This document shows, piece by piece, positions 1 through 5,706 of a stretch of 6,078 bases of DNA; within the stretch, counting starts at the first letter, position 1, and the number at the start of each line of letters is the position of its first letter. The stretch is from positions 1 to 6,078 of the forward strand of contig JAPWUY010000132.1 of assembly GCA_028275295.1 (NCBI GenBank), in the 5' to 3' direction. The notes beneath the pieces were generated by a model that ran no database searches, was not told where the DNA came from, and saw nothing but the letters and a program-made list of their open reading frames with translations. The stretch is from Thermodesulfobacteriota bacterium (GTDB lineage Bacteria > Desulfobacterota > Desulfocorpusculales > Desulfocorpusculum). The translations under genes were made by a program, and so were the position numbers.

Positions 1-1
1 T

Positions 2-361
2 GCCTCGGCAATCCTCAGGATCCCGGTTCGAGCAGACCTGGCCATGACAGGGGAGATAACATTGAGGGGGAGGGTGCTCCCGGTAGGAGGCCTCAAGGAG
101 AAGATCCTCGCTGCCCACAGGGGCAACGTACGCACCGTGATAATACCCGCTGACAACCAGAAGGACCTAAAAGAGATTCCGAGCAAGGTGTTGAAGGATC
201 TGGAGATAATCCCCGTGGAACACATGGACGAGGTTTTGATGAAGGCCCTGGTGATAGATGACCCCAAGTCCCTCTTCGCAACGGATGTCCCTGACTCGGA
301 AGTGCCTTTCGGAAGGAGGGTCTCCTTCGTGAATGACGAGTGCCAAAGGATGACCCATTAG
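2..361 (+). CDS. lon: ATP-dependent protease Lon, C-terminal part (5' end outside window)
   Basis: This is the end of the Lon serine-lysine protease, a cytosolic AAA+ hexamer that degrades misfolded and regulatory proteins. The open frame is already running at the window edge (reading [20 protein letters not shown]), so the true start is upstream and the first ATG at 44 is internal. The stretch TGEITLRG...[15 protein letters not shown] is the highly conserved proteolytic-domain segment. The second lysine of GGLKEK (codon 101-103) is the catalytic lysine by alignment with E. coli K722. The catalytic serine, the ATPase domain and the N-domain are not in the window. The C-terminal tail after DEVLMKAL is about 36 residues, somewhat longer and more polar than in E. 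coli Lon. Stop TAG is at 359-361. The HU gene lies downstream on the same strand, as in the E. coli lon-hupB order. Identification is secure. Confidence 0.96.
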   Translation, partial: ASAILRIPVRADLAMTGEITLRGRVLPVGGLKEKILAAHRGNVRTVIIPADNQKDLKEIPSKVLKDLEIIPVEHMDEVLMKALVIDDPKSLFATDVPDSEVPFGRRVSFVNDECQRMTH

Positions 362-547
362 CTGGGAGGGTTCTCCTCGTTTTGAAGATCCCAACCTTGG
401 AGAGAGGCGAGGGCACGATAAGAAGGCGCATCAGCTAGAGGGGCCATTTTCCGAGAAGAATATCCTGATGGGCGAGCTGAGGGATGAACGTCCAGGGTGC
501 CAAGAGACCAAAGGGGTGGGATTGGGGAGGGAGGATCGGCTCCGGGG
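362..547. other. lon-HU intergenic region, no gene seen
   Basis: This is the first part of the gap between the lon stop and the HU promoter region. The reading frames crossing it have no family resemblance, and one of them runs into HU out of frame. I see no convincing hairpin followed by a T-run, so lon either terminates by another route or reads through towards HU. Confidence 0.5.
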
Positions 548-562
548 CTCAAATTATTTGAG
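548..562. promoter_or_regulatory. AT-rich palindrome upstream of the HU promoter (operator-like)
   Basis: CTCAAATTATTTGAG is a perfect 7+1+7 inverted repeat, and the only AT-rich block in an otherwise GC-rich gap. It ends 8 bases before the -35 box of the HU promoter. Position and symmetry fit a binding site for a dimeric regulator, or an UP-like element. No family can be assigned from the sequence alone, so the function is inference. Confidence 0.4.
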
Positions 563-563
563 T

Positions 564-587
564 TTCCCGCTTGACAAGCTGCGGGAA
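564..587. repeat. Inverted repeat enclosing the HU -35 box
   Basis: TTCCCGC (564-570) pairs perfectly with GCGGGAA (581-587), and the 10-base loop holds the -35 hexamer TTGACA. There is no T-run after it, so it is not an intrinsic terminator of lon. It could be an operator or a chance palindrome. Confidence 0.4.
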
Positions 588-599
588 GCTTGGTACAAG
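571..599 (+). promoter_or_regulatory. Sigma70-type promoter for HU and the downstream tRNAs
   Basis: A perfect -35 TTGACA (571-576) is followed by an optimal 17-base spacer and the -10 box TACAAG (594-599; 4 of 6 consensus positions). Transcription would begin near 606, giving a leader of about 40 bases before the HU start codon. This is the best housekeeping promoter in the window, as expected for an abundant nucleoid protein. Two inverted repeats overlap or abut it. Confidence 0.7.
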
Positions 600-645
600 A
601 GAATCGCTCGATGCAACAATACATTAGAGAAAGGGGGGTCGGGGG

Positions 646-921
646 ATGACAAAGAGCGAGCTTATTGGCGCAATGGCTGCCCAGGCAGGGATCTCGAAGG
701 CGGCAGCGGAGAAAGCCCTCAAGGCTTTCACGGAAGGGGTCACCAATGCCTTGAAAAAGGGTGACAAGGTGAGCCTGGTGGGCTTTGGCTCCTTCGAGGT
801 CACCAGTAGGGCTGCCCGTAAAGGGAGGAATCCCAGGACGGGTGCCGAGATCAAGATCAAGGCGACCAAGGTGCCCAAGTTCAGACCAGGGCGGTCCCTC
901 AAGGAGGCGGTGAACTCCTGA
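646..921 (+). CDS. hup: HU family DNA-binding protein
   Basis: This is a small basic nucleoid protein that acts as a dimer to bend and compact DNA and to assist replication, repair and transcription. The 91-residue length is the usual size for the family. The N-terminal helical dimerisation part (about 1-45) is followed by the core [11 protein letters not shown] (43-52) and the beta-arm signature GRNPRTG (60-66). P63 is the conserved proline that intercalates into DNA, and the end [15 protein letters not shown] is typical. The ATG at 646 is preceded by a G-rich Shine-Dalgarno stretch AAGGGGGG (631-638) about 7 bases upstream. HU is preferred over IHF because the arm and C-terminus match HU. 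The tRNA-Val gene starts 28 bases after the stop with no terminator between them, suggesting cotranscription. The tight G-runs in the ribosome binding region are slightly unusual. Confidence 0.97.
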   Translation: MTKSELIGAMAAQAGISKAAAEKALKAFTEGVTNALKKGDKVSLVGFGSFEVTSRAARKGRNPRTGAEIKIKATKVPKFRPGRSLKEAVNS

Positions 922-949
922 GATCTCTCCAAGGCACTCGGTGGAGCTC

Positions 950-1025
950 GGGCGGGTAGCTCAGAGGGGAGAGCGCTGGCCTTACAAGCCAGAGGTCACA
1001 GGTTCGATCCCTGTTCCGCCTACCA
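950..1025 (+). tRNA. tRNA-Val (anticodon UAC)
   Basis: A full cloverleaf can be drawn by hand. The acceptor stem is 950-956 with 1015-1021 (a G-U pair at each end), the D stem is GCTC/GAGC (959-962 with 971-974), and the anticodon stem is CTGGC/GCCAG (976-980 with 988-992). The loop is CTTACAA with anticodon TAC at 983-985. The T stem is ACAGG/CCTGT with loop TTCGATC. The discriminator is A1022 and CCA is encoded at 1023-1025. UAC reads valine GUN codons. It lies between HU and tRNA-Asp with spacers of 28 and 24 bases and has no obvious promoter of its own. Confidence 0.96.
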
Positions 1026-1049
1026 AGAAGAAGGCTATGAAAGAGTAGC

Positions 1050-1127
1050 GGGGTCGTAGTTAAGCCAGGTGATAACGCCGGCCTGTCACGCCGGAGGACG
1101 CGAGTTCAAATCTCGTCGGCCCCGCCA
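1050..1127 (+). tRNA. tRNA-Asp (anticodon GUC)
   Basis: The cloverleaf has acceptor stem 1050-1056 with 1117-1123 (one U-G pair), D stem GTTA/TAAC (1059-1062 with 1073-1076), and anticodon stem CCGGC/GCCGG (1078-1082 with 1090-1094). The loop is CTGTCAC with anticodon GTC at 1085-1087. The T stem is GCGAG/CTCGT with loop TTCAAAT. The discriminator is G1124, as expected for tRNA-Asp identity, and CCA is encoded at 1125-1127. It is followed after 12 bases by a strong intrinsic terminator, so it ends the HU-tRNA unit. Confidence 0.96.
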
Positions 1128-1139
1128 CAAAAGAGAAAG

Positions 1140-1162
1140 AGGGGGCGAAAGCCCCCTTTTTT
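1140..1162 (+). terminator. Intrinsic terminator of the HU-tRNA unit, probably bidirectional
   Basis: AGGGGGC (1140-1146) pairs with GCCCCCT (1151-1157) around a GAAA tetraloop, a very stable C(GAAA)G-closed hairpin, and a run of six T (1157-1162) follows. On the opposite strand the same hairpin lies about 20 bases past the stop codon of the converging DUF169 gene. There it is followed by a weaker pyrimidine-rich tail (CTCTTTCTCTTTTG), so it could end both transcripts. Confidence 0.93.
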
Positions 1163-1181
1163 CACTGCGCGAAGCCTCCCG

Positions 1182-2000
1182 TCAGGTTGAGCCCAGGAGC
1201 CTTCTCCAGGTCCTTTTCTCGAGAAAGCTTCCCTCGATATCTGATTCCATCTCTCGAAACATGCTCCATGGAACCGAGAAGGTGAAGGAGTCCTGGGGAA
1301 GCTTCCCGGAAAGATAGAGCCTTGCGGATATGTCCGTAAGACCCACAACAGCCCTGGGATTTGGCGAATTTGCCTCTCTGTAAGGGAAGATCCCCATCGT
1401 CTGACACGCCGCAGCGTAGGGAATGATCACGTTCTCGAAGCCCTTCCTCCTGTAGTTCGCCAAGATCACGAGGGCAGATAGTTGGTGTGGCCTCGCGACG
1501 ATCACTACGACCTTGGGCTCCTCTTCTCCGAGGTCCACCTTGGAGAGAGGCTTCAATACCACGTACCTCGTCGGCACCTGGAAAAATGGCATCTCCGATA
1601 GAAAATCAGCCACCAGTTCAGGAGTCTTTTTGTACCCTTCGCCCTTGAGAAAGTCTTCCAAGAAGTGGGAGCTGACATGGGGGGCTATTTCCCGGGCGAC
1701 TTTCCTTCCCGTCTCCCAGGTCTCGTTCCCGATGGAGAGAAACCTCTCAAAGCATCCTATTCCGCCGGGGAAACGAGGATATTGATTTCCGAAGCCCAAT
1801 CCCACCCCACCTCCCCAACACCCGTATGTGTCGGGCGATGCTGCAGCCACCTCCCCTTTTGTGGCAGCAGCCAACAGCCACATCACGCATCCCCATTTGC
1901 CTCTGGAAAATCCTCTGGCCCCCTCTGGCTTCTCATCTTTCCACAAGATCGCCACAGGCTCCGACTCCAGGCTCAAGGCCTCCACGAGTTTGCTTTTCAT
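1182..2000 (-). CDS. DUF169 family protein (COG2043), function unknown
   Basis: The 272-residue protein matches the DUF169 family (Pfam PF02596) as I recall it. It has the opening block SEPVAILW (13-20), GKWGCVMWLLAAA (34-46), TYGCWGGGVGLGFG (58-71), GGIGCFERFLS (79-89), the middle segment PTRYVVLKPL (143-152) and the C-terminal block AAACQTMGIFPYRE (196-209). All four cysteines (C38, C61, C83, C199) lie inside conserved-looking glycine-rich blocks, which suggests a metal, Fe-S or redox role; this is inference. No signal peptide or membrane segment is visible, so it should be cytosolic. The ATG at 2000 is supported by a GGAGGG Shine-Dalgarno at about 2007-2012. It starts 34 bases after the UbiB gene ends and is probably the last gene of that operon. 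The family has no established biochemical role that I know of. Confidence 0.9.
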   Translation of the reverse strand: MKSKLVEALSLESEPVAILWKDEKPEGARGFSRGKWGCVMWLLAAATKGEVAAASPDTYGCWGGGVGLGFGNQYPRFPGGIGCFERFLSIGNETWETGRKVAREIAPHVSSHFLEDFLKGEGYKKTPELVADFLSEMPFFQVPTRYVVLKPLSKVDLGEEEPKVVVIVARPHQLSALVILANYRRKGFENVIIPYAAACQTMGIFPYREANSPNPRAVVGLTDISARLYLSGKLPQDSFTFSVPWSMFREMESDIEGSFLEKRTWRRLLGST

Positions 2001-2034
2001 TTTTCGCCCTCCACTCCGTGATCTGGACCTCGGA

Positions 2035-3711
2035 TCATATCCTTCCAGATCGGATTATGCCCCAGAGGAGCCAAATGCCCAGCAGGCTTCCCGCTATGTA
2101 GCCAGCTACACCCAAGAGGGGATAGCCCAATACCTTGGGTCCAATGTCCATCTGGAATATCACCGAGGACCCTATGACCAGCGCAGCTATCACTATCGCG
2201 AAGCTCAGGCGACTCGTGGCTCTATCCATCTCTCCTATTAGCCGCTCCAGTCCCCTGTGCTCGAAGCGAATGGCCAGCTGATCCCTGCTCATCTTGTAGA
2301 GGATTTCCGATAGCTCCGACGGCATCTGCCTCAACATACTGAGAGTCTCTTGGGTCATCTGGCCGAGATCCCTCATTATCCTCCTCGGGTCCATCCTCCT
2401 GAGCATTAGCCTTTCCAGGTAAGGCCTCGCGTGCTCTATGACGTTGAACTGTGGGGATAAAAGGGTCCCCAAGCTTTGGCTCATCAATAGGGCCCTTGCC
2501 ATGAGGAGAAATTCGGGTGGAAAGCGGAGCCTGTGTCTTCTGGCGATGGCCATGAAGTCCTCCGTGAGAGACCTGAGGAAGAGTCTCTCCAGGGGAAGAC
2601 CGTGGTACCTATCCAGGAAATCCGCCAACTCCAATCTGAGAGCTCTTCTGTCTACCGGGCCTTGGATAACGCCCATCTTTCCCAATGCCGATATCACGGA
2701 ATCTGCGTCCTTCTTGACTGCTGCTGCAAGAATGGCAGCGAGCTCATCGGCCATATGCTCGTCAACAATCCCCACCATTCCGAAGTCCACAGGCGCTATT
2801 ACATTTCCCTGGAGGACGAAGAGGTTACCAGGGTGAGGATCGGCGTGGAAAATGCCCCACTCGAATATTTCCTTCAGTATTAGATCAGCGCCATTTTTGG
2901 CGATGATTTCCCGGTCAAATCCCCCTGAGTCCAAGGCTTCAATGTCCGAGATCTTGACTCCATCTATGAACTCGTACGTGAGCACCTTGGGGGTGGTGAG
3001 CTCCCAAAAGATCCTCGGCACATAGACTGTTGGATCATCCGAAACGTGCTTTTTGAATCGTTCCACATTTCTCGCTTCCACGATAAAGTCCAGCTCCCTT
3101 TGGATGTTCCTGGAAAATTCCTCCACAAGCCTCACGGGCTCGTAGTTTTTGCTTTCCGGTATGTGCCTTTCGAGGAGGGTAGCGAGCTCCCTCAGGATTC
3201 TCGTGTCCGTGCGGATCACGTGATCAACTCCTGGCCTCTGTACCTTCACGACCACCTCCCTTCCATCCAGAGTTCTGGCCCTGTGGACCTGGGCCAGGGA
3301 GGCCGCTGCGAGGGGCTCTTCATCGAAGTGAGAGAAAAGCTCCCCCATGGATTTCTTGAACTCTTTCTCGATTATGGATACGGCCCTCTGGCCGGGAAAG
3401 GGATGGACCCTGTCTTGAAGTTTTTCCAGCTCCTTCACCAGTTCGGATGCAAATATATCTGGCCTTGTGGCCATGAGTTGACCAAGTTTTATGAATGTGG
3501 GGCCCAGTTCCTCGAAGGCCAACCTGAGCCTTTCCGGCGCCGAAAGTCTTCTAGAGGAATACGCCTCCCGCACAAAGATCCTGCGCCAGATGATCCTGCT
3601 TACCCCTAGACGGTCGAGGAGATCGCCGAATCCGTATTTGATAAATACGGTCACTATCTTGCCGTAGCGTTTGAGCTCCTCGTACCTTCTATGGACCCCC
3701 AAGATGCTCAT
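2035..3711 (-). CDS. UbiB/AarF (ABC1/ADCK) family atypical kinase
   Basis: The 558-residue protein belongs to the UbiB/COQ8/AarF protein-kinase-like family, whose members act at membranes as atypical ATPases/kinases in ubiquinone or other isoprenoid lipid metabolism. The family hallmarks are all present: the KxGQ motif (FIKLGQ, K75-Q78), the alanine-rich AAAS loop (135-138) that replaces the P-loop, the ATP-binding lysine in VVKVQRP (K156), and ExD in QRELDF (E206, D208). They continue with HADPHPGN (289-296) and the metal-binding DFG (309-311). The C-terminus has two predicted membrane helices (about 503-520 and 530-552), a common UbiB arrangement. Catalytic residues look intact. The start at 3711 overlaps the stop of the upstream phasin-like gene as ATGA, so translation is likely coupled. 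There is no ubiquinone gene nearby, so I leave the symbol blank: the substrate could be menaquinone or another lipid. Confidence 0.95.
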   Translation of the reverse strand: MSILGVHRRYEELKRYGKIVTVFIKYGFGDLLDRLGVSRIIWRRIFVREAYSSRRLSAPERLRLAFEELGPTFIKLGQLMATRPDIFASELVKELEKLQDRVHPFPGQRAVSIIEKEFKKSMGELFSHFDEEPLAAASLAQVHRARTLDGREVVVKVQRPGVDHVIRTDTRILRELATLLERHIPESKNYEPVRLVEEFSRNIQRELDFIVEARNVERFKKHVSDDPTVYVPRIFWELTTPKVLTYEFIDGVKISDIEALDSGGFDREIIAKNGADLILKEIFEWGIFHADPHPGNLFVLQGNVIAPVDFGMVGIVDEHMADELAAILAAAVKKDADSVISALGKMGVIQGPVDRRALRLELADFLDRYHGLPLERLFLRSLTEDFMAIARRHRLRFPPEFLLMARALLMSQSLGTLLSPQFNVIEHARPYLERLMLRRMDPRRIMRDLGQMTQETLSMLRQMPSELSEILYKMSRDQLAIRFEHRGLERLIGEMDRATSRLSFAIVIAALVIGSSVIFQMDIGPKVLGYPLLGVAGYIAGSLLGIWLLWGIIRSGRI

Positions 3712-4004
3712 TGCCCAGAGATCCTCGCCTCCAGTTCCTCTATCCTCTTTTTGAGCTCCAAGAGTTCCTCTCTCGTGGCAAACCCCATCTGGGAGACTAT
3801 TCTGTGAACCGTCTCCCGGATCCTCTTGTTGAGCTCTTCTTCCTGTCTCTGGGCCTCCTCCATGAGTCTCCCCATGAACTTGAACTTCTCTTCCTTTGCC
3901 ATCTCCCCCCTCTCCATAAGCTCGTCGATGGACTCCTTCACCTTCTCCCTTGTGAGGCTGAGAAGACCAAGCATGACGAGGGTCCCTTTCCTCAAGGTAT
4001 CCAT
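3708..4004 (-). CDS. Phasin-like small coiled-coil protein (COG3937 type)
   Basis: This 98-residue protein has a short hydrophobic start ([10 protein letters not shown], 9-18), then a charged helical body ([22 protein letters not shown], given in two parts: [12 protein letters not shown] 18-29 and [10 protein letters not shown] 30-39). It ends in a heptad-like coiled coil (ATREELLEL 76-84, [11 protein letters not shown] 85-95). This is the layout of the small proteins annotated as phasin or polyhydroxyalkanoate synthesis regulator. Nothing here shows that polyhydroxyalkanoate is made, and in this family the name is often only by similarity. The ATG at 4004 has a clear GGAGGT ribosome site (4010-4015) 5 bases upstream. 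It is first in the operon and its TGA overlaps the UbiB ATG. From memory, a small phasin-like gene before a UbiB gene recurs in deltaproteobacterial genomes, so a functional partnership at the membrane is plausible. Confidence 0.82.
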   Translation of the reverse strand: MDTLRKGTLVMLGLLSLTREKVKESIDELMERGEMAKEEKFKFMGRLMEEAQRQEEELNKRIRETVHRIVSQMGFATREELLELKKRIEELEARISGQ

Positions 4005-4052
4005 GGTTTACCTCCCCCGGGATGTGAAATCCGAAAAAGCCTCTCAGGGCTA

Positions 4053-4081
4053 ATCCTAGTCCCTAATTCTGGCCAAATCAA
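4053..4081 (-). promoter_or_regulatory. Candidate promoter of the phasin-like/UbiB/DUF169 operon
   Basis: Read on the minus strand, TTGATT (4076-4081) and TAGGAT (4053-4058) are separated by exactly 17 bases. They match the sigma70 consensus at 5 of 6 and 4 of 6 positions. Transcription would start near 4046, giving a leader of about 40 bases before the ATG at 4004. It is the best-placed candidate I found, but such matches also occur by chance. Confidence 0.45.
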
Positions 4082-4536
4082 CGGATCAGGGGACCGCGGA
4101 TCATCTCTCTAACCCCGTGACCTCTCGCACTCAGCCATCCAACCACCGGGCGGTGGGGCACACTGTGACTCAATGGGAATCCGAGTCTTAAACCGAAGAT
4201 CAAGCCGTCTTTGGGATGGTAGGGCTTGTCCAATGGATTCATCGATGGACCAGACATTACTCGGGATCTGGTGACAATTAGCTTGCCATTGACCCATTTT
4301 TGGGCCATGGCTCATGATGGAGCTATACGGAAAAGGGAAGCTTGGGCTTGGATCCTTGGAAAGGGAATCCCTCTTCATGGTCAAAGGAGAAAGGGAGCTT
4401 GCATGCACTTTCGTCCCCAGGTCTCTTCCCAGAAAGAACGTGTTCTCCCTTTCTTTCATCGAGCGACCCAGGGTGATTCAACATGGGGGTGAAGTGAAGA
4501 GATCTGCGCTTTCCTGCCTCACCTCTAGCTCGCCAC
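4082..4536. other. No recognisable gene
   Basis: About 450 bases between the operon promoter and the repeat array. Open frames exist on both strands but none has a ribosome site plus family resemblance, and they overlap each other. One minus-strand stretch (about 4190-4308, reading MAQKWVNGKLIV...) has a passable codon pattern and could be the remnant of a gene; I cannot name it. A small hairpin CCACC/GGTGG lies at 4143-4156. The last 20-25 bases weakly resemble the linker that precedes each forward element of the neighbouring array. Confidence 0.4.
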
Positions 4537-4540
4537 GCCG

Positions 4541-4565
4541 CGGAGGGGCGGGCTCTGCACGCCCG
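4541..4565 (+). repeat. Palindromic element A1
   Basis: Starts CGGAGGGGCGGGCTC and ends TGCACGCCCG. It folds as GCGGGC (4548-4553) with GCCCGC (4561-4566) around TCTGCAC. It is identical to A2 over all 25 bases, and the four preceding bases GCCG are shared too. Confidence 0.85.
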
Positions 4566-4672
4566 CAAAGGGGGCACGGGCTTGACCGAGGCATGTTCCC
4601 TCTTGGCCACCGGCTCATTGTCAGCCATCCGGTGGGAATGGGATGCCCGGGCTTGCGCCCTGCCCGTATTCG

Positions 4673-4697
4673 CGGGCGCGGAGACCGCGCCCCTCCG
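4673..4697 (-). repeat. Palindromic element B1 (reverse orientation)
   Basis: Starts CGGGCGCGG and ends CCGCGCCCCTCCG. It forms an 8-base-pair hairpin GGGCGCGG/CCGCGCCC with loop AGA (4682-4684), more stable than the A hairpins. It is identical to B2, and its reverse complement matches A1 at 21 of 25 bases. No T-run follows, so it is not a terminator. Confidence 0.85.
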
Positions 4698-4767
4698 GGA
4701 AACCCGCTTTTCGCGTCATTTCCGGGCTCTCGCCTTTAGGCGACCGGCGTTGCGCTTGGCGTTGCCG

Positions 4768-4792
4768 CGGAGGGGCGGGCTCTGCACGCCCG
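4768..4792 (+). repeat. Palindromic element A2
   Basis: Identical to A1, offset by 227 bases. The outer closing pair of its hairpin becomes G-T because the base after the element is T (4793), so the 5-pair core CGGGC/GCCCG is kept. Confidence 0.85.
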
Positions 4793-4900
4793 TAAGGAAG
4801 GCATTGGCTTGACCGAGGGGTGTGCCCGGGAGGCCACGGGCCTTTGGCCTCATCATCGGGTGGAAATGAAATGCCTTGGCATCCGTACGGCCGTACCACG

Positions 4901-4925
4901 CGGGCGCGGAGACCGCGCCCCTCCG
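4901..4925 (-). repeat. Palindromic element B2 (reverse orientation)
   Basis: Identical to B1, offset by 228 bases, with the same 8-pair hairpin and AGA loop. A separate perfect palindrome GTACGGCCGTAC lies just before it at 4885-4896, and an inverted repeat GAGGCCA/TGGCCTC lies at 4830-4851 in the same unit. Confidence 0.85.
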
Positions 4926-4990
4926 AGAAAATCGCCCCTCGCGTTATCTCCGGGTTCCCCCGCAAGGCCACCTCACCTTGGCTAACCCCC

Positions 4991-5015
4991 CGGAGGGGCG
5001 GGCTCCGCACGCCCG
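4991..5015 (+). repeat. Palindromic element A3
   Basis: Differs from A1/A2 at one base in the hairpin loop (TCCGCAC instead of TCTGCAC), with the stem intact including the outer G-C pair. It is offset by 223 bases from A2. Confidence 0.85.
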
Positions 5016-5122
5016 CAAGGGAGGCTTTGCCCCTACCGGGAGATCGCCCCGTCAGGCCACCGGCCTATCGCGTGCCCGTCCATGATCATGACATGCCCTG
5101 GTTCGCATCGGATCCGTATTTC

Positions 5123-5147
5123 AGGACCCGCAGAGCGCGTCCCTGTA
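5123..5147 (-). repeat. Decayed palindromic element B3 (reverse orientation)
   Basis: It sits exactly where the array spacing predicts (222 bases after B2, 107 after A3). It keeps about 16 of 25 bases of B (core CAGAGCGCGTCCCT), and the stem is destroyed. Recognition rests on register as much as on identity. The OmpA-like gene remnant begins immediately after it. Confidence 0.5.
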
Positions 5148-5706
5148 AGGGAGGAAAAATTGGAGAGGTGCGAAGCTAGGGTCGCTACCCTCGGGAAAGA
5201 AAAGTCGATATTCTGGAGTCGTCGAGAAGAAGTCTCGAGAAACTCTCCTCCTCCTTGGGTAGAGAAGTGTTGGAGCTCAGGGGCAGTCTGGAGGCTAAGG
5301 AGGGAGAAGTTTCCCTTCTCACCCTCAGGCTCGATGAGGCGGCAAGGGTAAGGAGGGAAGTCGAAATCTGTAACGCCGAGAAGGCCCAAGGGAAAAAGCA
5401 GCTGACGAGGCTTCAAAGAGAAAGGTCCGAGATGGACAGAAAAGAAGGGAGAAGCTCAAGAGACTCTGCAAGGCCTTGAGCTCGATTTCAGGAAGAGAGA
5501 TACAAGTTGTGGGTCATACCGACCCCAAGCCCATAAAAGAACCATTCCTTTCCAAGTTTCTATCCAATTGGGAGCTTTCCACTGGGCGAGCATCCGCCGT
5601 AGTGAGGTTCCTGGAATCGGAGTGCGGGGTGGATCCGCGTCCCCTCAGGGCTGCTGGGAGACCATTCCACGAGCCCATAGCTCCTAACGAGGCCGAGGCT
5701 CATTGA
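5148..5706 (+). pseudogene. Degraded OmpA/MotB-like protein: coiled coil plus peptidoglycan-binding domain, frameshifted
   Basis: Three consecutive reading frames give parts of one recognisable protein. Bases 5148-5204 read REEKLERCEARVATLGKEK. A second frame (about 5207-5442) continues the charged coiled coil with DILESSRRSLEKL, GREVLELRG and LRLDEAARVRREVE. A third (about 5443-5706) reads GREIQVVGHTD, FLSNWELSTGRASAVVRF and GVDPRPLRAAG, the signature of the OmpA/MotB C-terminal domain that anchors outer-membrane or motor proteins to peptidoglycan. GHTD is at 5512-5523 and NWELS at 5566-5580. The N-terminal signal or membrane segment is absent, as is the strand normally reading like ILFDSG before the domain. 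The final NRRVEI motif is also lost, because the frame stops at 5707-5709 after NEAEAH. There is no ATG or ribosome site. Two frameshifts plus loss of both ends indicate a dead gene; assembly error alone would not explain the missing ends. Confidence 0.75.

Larger units (their letters stand above)
4541..5147. repeat. Array of GC-rich palindromic elements in alternating orientation (BIME/REP-like), unit about 225 bases
   Basis: A 25-base element recurs in alternating orientation: forward at 4541, 4768 and 4991 (A copies) and reverse at 4673, 4901 and, decayed, 5123 (B copies). A copies share 21 of 25 bases with the reverse complement of B, so all six are one element. Gaps are regular: A to B 107, 108 and 107 bases; B to A 70 and 65 bases. 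The linkers are also related (for example GGCTTGACCGAGG in units 1 and 2, and GGCCAC at 4605, 4832 and 5055), so the whole is an imperfect tandem array of an about 225-base unit with a short third copy. The linkers have diverged more than the hairpins. The arrangement resembles bacterial interspersed mosaic elements, but no RAYT transposase gene is in the window. No frame through it looks coding. Confidence 0.85.

Noticed and set aside
564..587. Terminator of lon
   Set aside because: The inverted repeat lacks a T-run and contains the -35 box of the HU promoter in its loop; it lies about 200 bases past the lon stop.
468..764. Plus-strand open frame overlapping the HU start
   Set aside because: It overlaps the certain HU gene in another frame, has no family resemblance and runs across the promoter.
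1069..1317. Plus-strand open frame through tRNA-Asp and the terminator
   Set aside because: It covers a complete tRNA and a terminator hairpin, so it cannot be a real gene.
3046..3609. 187-codon plus-strand open frame inside the UbiB gene
   Set aside because: It is antisense to a well-conserved kinase domain with all motifs intact, and its translation has no recognisable features.
4673..4697. Hairpins B1/B2 as intrinsic terminators
   Set aside because: The stems are strong but no T-run follows on either strand, and no gene ends just before them.
4621..5010. Minus-strand open frame of 129 codons with an internal repeated peptide (GRGLRAR)
   Set aside because: The peptide repeat simply mirrors the DNA hairpin repeats. 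There is no ribosome site, the composition is extreme in Arg/Pro/Gly, and several other frames are equally open because the region is GC-rich.
4541..5147. CRISPR-like array
   Set aside because: The repeats alternate in orientation, the intervals are 65-108 bases and are related to each other rather than unique, and no cas gene is present.
5476..5706. Intact small OmpA-domain gene starting at TTG 5476
   Set aside because: No Shine-Dalgarno and no signal peptide are present, the domain is cut at both ends, and the coiled coil that normally precedes it is present upstream in other frames.
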